Part shown: in pieces, positions 1-4,944 of the stretch
How positions within the stretch are numbered: the stretch's first letter is position 1
Layout of the letters: every line of letters begins with the position of its first letter
DNA from: Bacteroidales bacterium
GTDB lineage: Bacteria > Bacteroidota > Bacteroidia > Bacteroidales > VadinHA17
Assembly: GCA_027451265.1 (NCBI GenBank)
Contig: DAIDJT010000111.1
Span: 1-8,263, forward strand
DNA length: 8,263 nucleotides
Reading direction: 5' to 3'
Notes under the pieces: model-generated
Seen by the model: the letters and a program-made list of their open reading frames with translations, nothing else
Databases searched by the model: none
What the model was told of the DNA's origin: nothing
Program-made: the position numbers and the translations under genes

Positions 1-31
1 CGGCGGGGCATTTCTCACGCACGGCCACCTC

Positions 32-61
32 TTGCCTGACGCCTTTAAATGATTACCTTTG
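32..61 (+). promoter_or_regulatory. Bacteroidota-type promoter for the MarC-family gene
   Basis: A TTG at 32-34 is followed after exactly 19 nt by TACCTTTG at 54-61, a full match to the Bacteroidota -7 consensus TAnnTTTG. Transcription would start a few bases after 61, leaving a leader of about 10 nt before the ATG at 76. The same 19-nt geometry recurs before the SiaC-family gene at 1196. The assignment is by consensus only. If it is right, the in-frame ATG at 49 lies upstream of the transcript start and cannot be used from this promoter. Confidence 0.6.
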
Positions 62-75
62 CAAAAATTTTCCCG

Positions 76-654
76 ATGCAGATTAATTTTCTTGACATAT
101 TAGCCTGCTTCATGGTGTTGTTCGCAATCATTGACATGCCGGGATCGATCCCAATCATCCTGGATATTAAATCAAAGACCGGAAACATCCATCCCTGGAA
201 GGCAACCCTGGTGTCGCTTTCGATTTTTCTGGCTTTCCTGGTCTTCGGGGACAGGCTGCTCGGCATCTTCGGCATTGATGTGGGCTCGTTCGCCATAGCA
301 GGATCGTTTATCATCTTCCTTATCGGGATGGAGATGGTGCTTGGGGCTGAGTTCTTCAAGCATGACTCGCCCGGGGGAGGAACCATTGTGCCGATAGCCT
401 TCCCCCTTATTGCCGGCGCCGGTTCTATAACCACCATCCTTTCACTGAGGGCAGAGTATGCAACCATAAACATACTAATAGCCCTGCTGCTGAACATGGT
501 TATAGTCTATTCCGTTCTCAGGCTCACCTCCACGATTGAGAGGGTGCTGGGGCCCACATGGCTTCACATTCTCAAGAAGTTTTTCGGCATCATTCTTATA
601 GCGATAGCTATCAGGCTCTTCGTCAACAACACCGGCATAACCCTACCTCAATGA
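76..654 (+). CDS. MarC-family integral inner-membrane protein
   Basis: This 192-residue, strongly hydrophobic protein has about six membrane segments (roughly residues 5-30, 43-64, 70-91, 104-123, 130-150 and 166-184), the size and topology of the MarC (UPF0056) family. Family-like sequence includes the first segment with FAIIDMPGSIP (16-26) and the FPLIAGAGSITT stretch (109-120). MarC was once linked to multiple antibiotic resistance, but that role was later withdrawn, so the transported substrate, if any, is unknown. I chose the ATG at 76 because a well-formed promoter ends at 61 and the resulting N-terminus puts the first helix close to the start. An in-frame ATG at 49 would add nine residues and cannot be excluded. 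No Shine-Dalgarno sequence is visible. The stop at 652-654 overlaps the rnhA start (ATGA, 651-654), so the two genes are probably co-transcribed and translationally coupled. Family assignment is firm; function is not. Confidence 0.9.
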   Translation: MQINFLDILACFMVLFAIIDMPGSIPIILDIKSKTGNIHPWKATLVSLSIFLAFLVFGDRLLGIFGIDVGSFAIAGSFIIFLIGMEMVLGAEFFKHDSPGGGTIVPIAFPLIAGAGSITTILSLRAEYATINILIALLLNMVIVYSVLRLTSTIERVLGPTWLHILKKFFGIILIAIAIRLFVNNTGITLPQ

Positions 655-1133
655 GTCAGGCAGAGGTTACAATCTATACCGACGGCGCCTGCAGCGGCAA
701 TCCCGGTCCGGGAGGGTATGGGGTGGTCCTTATATCGGGTTCCCTGCGCAAGGAGCTTTCCGGAGGTTTCCGGCTCACCACCAACAACCGGATGGAGCTG
801 CTTGCGGCCATCACCGGCCTTGAGGCACTTAAGCGTGACGGTCTGAGAGTAATGTTGCACACTGATTCGCAGTACCTGGTGAATGCGGTCAACAACGGCT
901 GGCTCTTCACCTGGGAGAAGAAACAGTTTGCCAGGAAGAAAAACCCGGATCTGTGGATTCGCTTCCTGGAGGTTTACAGGCGGCACAGGGTCACCCTGGC
1001 ATGGGTGAAGGGGCATAACAATAACACTGAGAATGAACGTTGTGACGCCCTCGCAGTTGCGGCCTCTAAGCTTCCCGGCCTTCCTGAAGACGAGGGCTAC
1101 CTGGCAGACGGAGAACCCGAAGAGATAATCTGA
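651..1133 (+). CDS. rnhA: Ribonuclease HI
   Basis: RNase HI cleaves the RNA strand of RNA-DNA hybrids in the cytoplasm, acting in R-loop removal and primer processing. The 160-residue product is close to the 155 of the E. coli enzyme. The catalytic set is complete: D11 in YTDGACSGNPGPGGYG, E49 in TTNNRMELLAA, D72 in HTDSQYLV, H122 in WVKGHNNN and D132 in NERCDALA, matching D10, E48, D70, H124 and D134 of E. coli. The basic segment around 88-97 (WEKKQFARKK) fits the substrate-binding handle region. There is no N-terminal hybrid-binding domain; the C-terminus ends in an acidic tail (146-158). The frame stays open upstream to 558, but the start at 651 is preferred because it places D11 at the usual position and forms an ATGA overlap with the MarC-family stop. 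No Shine-Dalgarno sequence precedes it, consistent with coupling to the upstream gene. Confidence 0.96.
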   Translation: MSQAEVTIYTDGACSGNPGPGGYGVVLISGSLRKELSGGFRLTTNNRMELLAAITGLEALKRDGLRVMLHTDSQYLVNAVNNGWLFTWEKKQFARKKNPDLWIRFLEVYRRHRVTLAWVKGHNNNTENERCDALAVAASKLPGLPEDEGYLADGEPEEII

Positions 1134-1148
1134 GAATTGACAGTTATT

Positions 1149-1179
1149 TTTGACTTTAATAAAAAAAATGCAAATTTTG
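1149..1179 (+). promoter_or_regulatory. Bacteroidota-type promoter for the SiaC-family gene
   Basis: TTTG at 1149-1152 is followed by a 19-nt spacer and AAATTTTG at 1172-1179, which differs from TAnnTTTG only at the first base. The region is AT-rich and lies in the 62-nt gap after rnhA. The start of transcription would fall near 1185, giving a leader of about 10 nt to the ATG at 1196. The -7 element sits within a palindrome described separately. This is consensus matching without experimental support. Confidence 0.55.
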
Positions 1180-1182
1180 CAT
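1168..1182. promoter_or_regulatory. Perfect 15-bp palindrome over the -7 box (candidate operator)
   Basis: ATGCAAA (1168-1174) and its exact reverse complement TTTGCAT (1176-1182) flank a single central T at 1175. The palindrome covers the whole presumed -7 element. It has no T-tract or GC-rich stem, so it does not look like a terminator. A dimeric regulator bound here would block RNA polymerase. An operator role is inferred from symmetry and position only. Confidence 0.35.
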
Positions 1183-1195
1183 AAACTGGGGAGAG

Positions 1196-1600
1196 ATGAA
1201 AAGTTACATACACAAAGCCACAGACCTGACGCCGGAAATTATCCTTGCTCCTGATGAAAACCGGTTCGTCATAGCAGGGAAGTCAGCACCTGAAGATGTC
1301 AGGGGCCTTTATTATCCCGTTATAGAATGGATGGAAGTTTTTGTTGCTGAAGTAAGGAAAGGAAACAAATATACAGACTCCAATCCGCTCCGCCTGAAAT
1401 TTGACCTCGAATACTTCAATTCATCCTCTGCCAAGTTCCTTTTTGACATTTTCGCCCACCTCAGGGATCTGAACAATGAAGGAATCCCGGTTGATATTGA
1501 ATGGCATTATGACGAGGAAGACACTGATTTGCGTGAGGCCGGCGAAGACCTGGCGCTGCTGGCCGAAATGCAGTTCAGGTATTGTCCCAAGACAAGATGA
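1196..1600 (+). CDS. SiaC-family (DUF1987) regulatory phosphoprotein
   Basis: The 134-residue soluble product matches the DUF1987/SiaC family: an N-terminal TPEI...D...F.I.G.S.PED region (12-34), a helix with YYPVIEWMEVF (39-49), the strand LRLKFDLEYFNSSSAKFLFDIF (65-86) and the C-terminal IEWHYDEEDTDLREAGEDLA (101-120). In Pseudomonas aeruginosa SiaC is switched by the kinase SiaB and phosphatase SiaA, and its unphosphorylated form activates the diguanylate cyclase SiaD; the phosphorylated Thr lies in an N-T-S-S stretch. Here the matching stretch is N75-S76-S77-S78, so phosphorylation would have to fall on Ser. No siaA, siaB or siaD homologue lies in this window. The purine-rich GGGGAGAG before the ATG sits too close to act as an ordinary Shine-Dalgarno site. 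The gene has its own promoter, and its stop overlaps the next start (ATGA, 1597-1600). Family confidence is high; the partner proteins here are unknown. Confidence 0.87.
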   Translation: MKSYIHKATDLTPEIILAPDENRFVIAGKSAPEDVRGLYYPVIEWMEVFVAEVRKGNKYTDSNPLRLKFDLEYFNSSSAKFLFDIFAHLRDLNNEGIPVDIEWHYDEEDTDLREAGEDLALLAEMQFRYCPKTR

Positions 1601-2088
1601 GCGTACTGAGAGGACCGGCCGAACTGTACCAGCTCCTTGATTCGCTGCAAATACCCTACGAATATATTGAACACCCTCCCGTACCAACGGTTGAGGAAGC
1701 AATGAAATACTGGTCAGGAATCGAATCAGGCCATTGCAAAAACATCTTCTTCCGGAATCACAAGGGCGACAGGCATTACCTGGTTATCCTCTACTATGAC
1801 TCAAAACTGAATATCAGGGAGCTTGAGCAGAAGCTGCACCAGGGGAAGCTCTCCTTTGCTTCTGACAGGCGCCTGATGCAATATCTCGGTCTGACTCCCG
1901 GCTCCGTCTCCCCTTTCGGCCTTATTAATGACAAAACCCGCCACGTCCACCTCTTCATTGACAGAACCCTCATGAACCATGAACGGCTTTCGTTCCATCC
2001 GAACACAAACACCGCATCACTTATTATTCCCCGCGAGGGGCTTTTCAGGTTCCTGGACCATACAGGCAACACCTGGGAGTTAATCTGA
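1597..2088 (+). CDS. YbaK/ProXp-type aminoacyl-tRNA deacylase (prolyl-tRNA editing family)
   Basis: This 163-residue protein belongs to the free-standing editing-domain family that hydrolyses misacylated tRNAs in trans, resembling the ProXp-ala/PrdX subgroup that clears Ala-tRNA(Pro). Seen in sequence: the EHPPVPTVEEA motif (25-35), the HCKNIFFRN segment with the conserved Lys (K48), the central strand HYLVILYYD (60-68) and the GLTPGSVSPFGLIND signature (98-112). Length is typical of a stand-alone member. The frame can be read from a TTG at 1582, but the ATG at 1597 is preferred: it overlaps the SiaC-family stop as ATGA and begins just ahead of the first conserved helix. Substrate specificity (Ala against Cys or Ser on tRNA Pro or others) cannot be settled here without the rest of the genome, including whether its prolyl-tRNA synthetase has an editing insertion. 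Expression should follow the SiaC-family gene. Confidence 0.88.
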   Translation: MSVLRGPAELYQLLDSLQIPYEYIEHPPVPTVEEAMKYWSGIESGHCKNIFFRNHKGDRHYLVILYYDSKLNIRELEQKLHQGKLSFASDRRLMQYLGLTPGSVSPFGLINDKTRHVHLFIDRTLMNHERLSFHPNTNTASLIIPREGLFRFLDHTGNTWELI

Positions 2089-2165
2089 TTACATGGCATG
2101 CAGCATTATGCACATCCCGGCGTCTTTATGACGGACTTGCATCTTGACTTTTAACCCTTACTGCC

Positions 2166-4808
2166 ATGAAAAGAATTGCAATTATTGCGACTGTGCTGAT
2201 TCTGTGCACCCTGGCCGCCACCCCCACCCCTTTACAGGACTCCATACCGAAAAAATCCTACCGGGCCACATTAACAACTTCACCCCCTGTCATTGACGGA
2301 TCATTGACAGATGAGGCCTGGCAGGCAGGTGAATGGCAGGGTGATTTTGTCCAGTACGAGCCAAATAACGGGGTCGCATCATCCCAGAAAACAGAATTCA
2401 AACTGCTGTACGATGAAAATAACCTGTATGTTGCCTTCAAATCCTACGACAGCAATGCTGACAGTATTGTCAGGCGTATCTCCAGGAGGGATAACGGTGA
2501 AGGTGACTTCGTGGGTGTCGGTTTCGACAGCTATCATGACCTGCAGACCGGTTTTGCATTTGTCACCAACGCAGCCGGTGTCAAGAATGATTTCATCTGG
2601 TCACGTGACGGGCAGGTTGAAGATGACACCTGGGACCCCATCTGGTTCACCGGAGCAAAGGTCTATGACTGGGGATGGGCTGCAGAGATGCGAATACCCC
2701 TCACCCAGTTGAGGTTCAGGATCTCTGATGACGGTGTATGGGGGCTGGAAGCCTTCCGCCGCATCTTCCGAAACCAGGAGACATCTCTCTGGCAGCATGT
2801 TGACCGCAATTCATCAGGTCTGGTCCATAACTTCGGCAAACTGACAGGCCTAACAGGCATCAGGCCGAAAAAACAGGCTGACATAACCCCTTTCGCCGTG
2901 GCGAGCCTGGAGACATTCGAGAAAGAAGATGGCAACCCGTTTGCCACCGGAAGAACCTGGAAATATAACGCAGGTCTTGATGCCAAGTTCGGCATCACAA
3001 ACAACATGACTCTTGACCTTTCGGTGAACCCTGATTTCGGGCAGGTTGAGGCAGACCCTTCACAGGTTAACCTCACAGCCTATGAGACATTCTTTGAAGA
3101 GAAGAGGCCTTTCTTCATTGAGGGTAACAATATAACCAACTTCAGGACAGGTCTCGGTGACGGTGACATTGGTTTTGACAACCTGTTCTATTCAAGAAGA
3201 ATCGGACGGAGTCCCCACCTGTGGGCCAATACCGAAGATAACGAGTATGCAAGGATGCCCAGGGTTACGCCCATCCTGGGCGCTGCCAAGCTCACCGGAA
3301 AGACACCTGAAGGGCTTTCGATAGGTATTGTCGAAGCCATTGCGGCAGAAGGCAGGGCAGAGATAGACTCCCTGGGGCAAAGATCATGGCAGACGGTGGA
3401 GCCTCTCACCAATTATCTTGTTTCAAGGGTAATGAAAGACTTCGGAGGAGGAAAGACAATCATCGGCGCTGCATTCACAAATACCCACCGGTTCCTTGAC
3501 AATACAGGGATTGACGGCCTGGTCCATAATGCCAATACGGCGGGAGTCGATTTCACCCGGTATTTCGGTGAAGAGCGTGACTGGTACATTTCAGCTACTG
3601 CAGCCGGAAGCAATCTTACCGGCAGCAAAGCTTCAATAGAGAATCTTCAGCGCTCATCAATACATTATTTTCAGAGACCGGATGCAGACTATGTTGAGGT
3701 TGACCCTGAACGGACATCACTCAATGGTTTCGGCGGCAATGTGCAGGCCGGCAAGGTAGGCGGACACTGGAATTTCATGGCTTTCACTTATATGAAATCA
3801 CCCGGGCTGGATCTTAATGATGTAGGCTACCTTCAGAGCGCCGATGCAATAATAAGCGGCCTGTGGACAGCCTACAGGTTTGATAAGCCGTTCAGCATAT
3901 TCAGGCAGATAAGGCCCAACGCCAACTACTGGACCGGGTGGGATTTTGGCGGAACGCATCTGTTCACAGGCGGGAACCTGAGCCTCTACGTCCAGTTCAA
4001 AAACCTGTGGTGGACAAACATCGGAGGCAATTACGAAGGCAATTCCTTATCCAACAATCTCCTCCGCGGCGGTCCGGCCATGCTTTATCCCTCCTCTGTC
4101 AACAGCTGGTTCAATCTTGGTACAAACAACTCGAAAAAGGTATTCGCAACCGTTTTTGCCAATGCAGCCCGCGGAGCCGAAAATGTCTCGGAAAGATATT
4201 CGGCAGGAATAGATTTCACGGTTAAACCCGGACAATCATTTACAGCCTCCATTGAACCCTCCTATTCGATAAACCGCAATGACATCCAGTGGGTGTCACG
4301 CAGTGACGACGATGAGCATTACATCCTGAGCCGCATTGACCAGCAGATAGTCAGTATGTCTCTGAGGATGAACTACAATATCACTCCGGACCTTACCATC
4401 CAGTACTGGGGACAACCGTTTCTTGCTGCCATGGACTACAGCAAATTCAAGGTGGTAACCGATCCCAGGGCTGAAAAGCTTGCGGACCGCTATCACCTGA
4501 TTGCCGATAATGAGATTGAGTATGATGCAGGTAACAACAGGTACCTCGTTGATGAAGACAGGGATGGAACCGTAGACTACACCTTTGGGAACCCTGATAA
4601 CAACTATGACCAGTTCCTTTCAAACCTGGTGTTGAGGTGGGAGTTCACCCCCGGGTCAACGCTCTTCCTGGTATGGTCACAGACAAGAAGTTACAGTGAT
4701 TCAACAGGCTCCTTCTCACTTGAGCAAAATCTTGACAACCTCTACACCTCGAAGAGGCCATATGATGTATTTCTTGTGAAATTCACATATCGTTTCGGTT
4801 TGCGGTAA
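2166..4808 (+). CDS. DUF5916 outer-membrane protein with N-terminal CBM9-like domain (paralogue 1)
   Basis: The 880-residue product starts with a signal peptide (basic MKR, hydrophobic core to about 18). C14 is not in a lipobox, so export by signal peptidase I is more likely than lipoprotein maturation. Next comes a CBM9-like beta-sandwich, about 33-215, with PPVIDGSLTDEAW (40-52), LYVAFKSYD (87-95) and DWGWAAEMRIP (168-178). The DUF5916 region follows, opening with VNPDFGQVEADPSQVNL (287-303) and ETFFEEKRPFFIEGNN (307-322), then alternating amphipathic strands to the end, FTYRFGLR, an outer-membrane-barrel-like C-terminus. Members of this family are widespread in Bacteroidota and are often annotated as carbohydrate-binding or hydrolase-like; the ligand is unknown and I see no catalytic motif. 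The gap 2089-2165 has no clear TAnnTTTG box and no Shine-Dalgarno sequence. A hairpin terminator follows the stop. The next gene is a paralogue of identical length. Confidence 0.9.
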   Translation: MKRIAIIATVLILCTLAATPTPLQDSIPKKSYRATLTTSPPVIDGSLTDEAWQAGEWQGDFVQYEPNNGVASSQKTEFKLLYDENNLYVAFKSYDSNADSIVRRISRRDNGEGDFVGVGFDSYHDLQTGFAFVTNAAGVKNDFIWSRDGQVEDDTWDPIWFTGAKVYDWGWAAEMRIPLTQLRFRISDDGVWGLEAFRRIFRNQETSLWQHVDRNSSGLVHNFGKLTGLTGIRPKKQADITPFAVASLETFEKEDGNPFATGRTWKYNAGLDAKFGITNNMTLDLSVNPDFGQVEADPSQVNLTAYETFFEEKRPFFIEGNNITNFRTGLGDGDIGFDNLFYSRRIGRSPHLWANTEDNEYARMPRVTPILGAAKLTGKTPEGLSIGIVEAIAAEGRAEIDSLGQRSWQTVEPLTNYLVSRVMKDFGGGKTIIGAAFTNTHRFLDNTGIDGLVHNANTAGVDFTRYFGEERDWYISATAAGSNLTGSKASIENLQRSSIHYFQRPDADYVEVDPERTSLNGFGGNVQAGKVGGHWNFMAFTYMKSPGLDLNDVGYLQSADAIISGLWTAYRFDKPFSIFRQIRPNANYWTGWDFGGTHLFTGGNLSLYVQFKNLWWTNIGGNYEGNSLSNNLLRGGPAMLYPSSVNSWFNLGTNNSKKVFATVFANAARGAENVSERYSAGIDFTVKPGQSFTASIEPSYSINRNDIQWVSRSDDDEHYILSRIDQQIVSMSLRMNYNITPDLTIQYWGQPFLAAMDYSKFKVVTDPRAEKLADRYHLIADNEIEYDAGNNRYLVDEDRDGTVDYTFGNPDNNYDQFLSNLVLRWEFTPGSTLFLVWSQTRSYSDSTGSFSLEQNLDNLYTSKRPYDVFLVKFTYRFGLR
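4551..4586 (+). other. DxDxDG calcium-type loop within DUF5916 paralogue 1
   Basis: Residues 796-807 read DEDRDGTVDYTF, with acidic side chains at loop positions 1, 3, 5 and 9 and Gly at 6, the pattern of EF-hand or thrombospondin-3-like calcium loops. It sits near the C-terminus, probably in a surface-exposed loop between late barrel strands. The matching place in the second paralogue (residues 797-808) has DENLDSSEDYSF, where the Gly is lost. Calcium binding is inferred from the pattern alone; position 12 lacks the usual acidic residue of a classical EF-hand. Confidence 0.35.
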
Positions 4809-4829
4809 GAGCCGCTGATCGCAGGTCCG

Positions 4830-4868
4830 GAAGAGCGACTGGTATCCATCAGTCGCTCTTCATATTTT
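4830..4868 (+). terminator. Hairpin terminator after DUF5916 paralogue 1
   Basis: A perfect 12-bp stem, GAAGAGCGACTG (4830-4841) with CAGTCGCTCTTC (4850-4861), encloses an 8-nt loop. It is followed by ATATTTT, a short T-rich tail. It begins 22 nt after the stop codon. The tail is weaker than in a textbook intrinsic terminator, but the long perfect stem in this position supports the call. It would separate transcription of the two DUF5916 genes. Confidence 0.8.
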
Positions 4869-4881
4869 ACTCTCCGGCGAC

Positions 4882-4904
4882 GGGAAAAATGATGTAATTT
4901 TCCC
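4882..4904. repeat. Inverted repeat abutting the -7 box of DUF5916 paralogue 2
   Basis: GGGAAAA (4882-4888) and TTTTCCC (4898-4904) are exact reverse complements separated by 9 nt (23 bp in total). The right arm ends at the base before the TAACTTTG box. The repeat therefore fills the space where the -33 element and spacer would be. It could be an operator or activator site, or a weak hairpin; the first is favoured because no T-tract follows. The role is inferred. Confidence 0.35.
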
Positions 4905-4912
4905 TAACTTTG
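4905..4912 (+). promoter_or_regulatory. TAnnTTTG -7 element before DUF5916 paralogue 2
   Basis: TAACTTTG is an exact match to the Bacteroidota -7 consensus. Transcription from it would begin near 4918 and leave a leader of roughly 27 nt before the ATG at 4945. No TTG lies at the expected 19-nt distance upstream, so the promoter may depend on a bound activator or simply have a weak -33 region. It follows directly after the terminator of the preceding gene, as expected for a new transcription unit. Confidence 0.5.
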
Positions 4913-4944
4913 TAGTAGCTTTACTGTCCCTGAAATCCCTCACA

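Noticed and set aside
2..52. Possible C-terminal end of an upstream gene (16 codons ending at TGA 50-52)
   Set aside because: The fragment is too short, has no recognisable motif, and the other forward frames are equally uninformative. It is mentioned only for its effect on the MarC start choice.
45..497. Long minus-strand open frame opposite the MarC-family gene
   Set aside because: The predicted peptide shows no recognisable motif or fold and lies wholly antisense to a clear membrane-protein gene; it is a by-product of that gene's codon use.
558..650. Upstream extension of rnhA to an earlier ATG at 558
   Set aside because: It would add 31 residues unlike RNase HI and overlap the MarC-family gene by 97 nt. 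The ATG at 651 gives the standard enzyme length.
1188..1195. GGGGAGAG as a Shine-Dalgarno site for the SiaC-family gene
   Set aside because: The GGAG core ends 2 nt before the ATG, closer than functional spacing, and other genes here lack such sites.
1582..1596. TTG start for the tRNA deacylase
   Set aside because: The five extra residues match nothing in the family. The ATG at 1597 forms an ATGA overlap with the preceding stop.
2121..2133. CGTC-TTTAT-GACG hairpin before DUF5916 paralogue 1
   Set aside because: A 4-bp stem is expected by chance, and nothing around it suggests a terminator or riboswitch.
2205..2207. C14 of DUF5916 paralogue 1 as a lipoprotein acylation site
   Set aside because: The preceding residues (L-I-L) lack the small residue needed before the Cys in a lipobox.
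2663..3076. Minus-strand open frame of over 130 codons inside DUF5916 paralogue 1
   Set aside because: A shorter antisense frame recurs at the matching place in paralogue 2 (5676-5894) because the sense sequence is conserved. That explains the frame without a gene.
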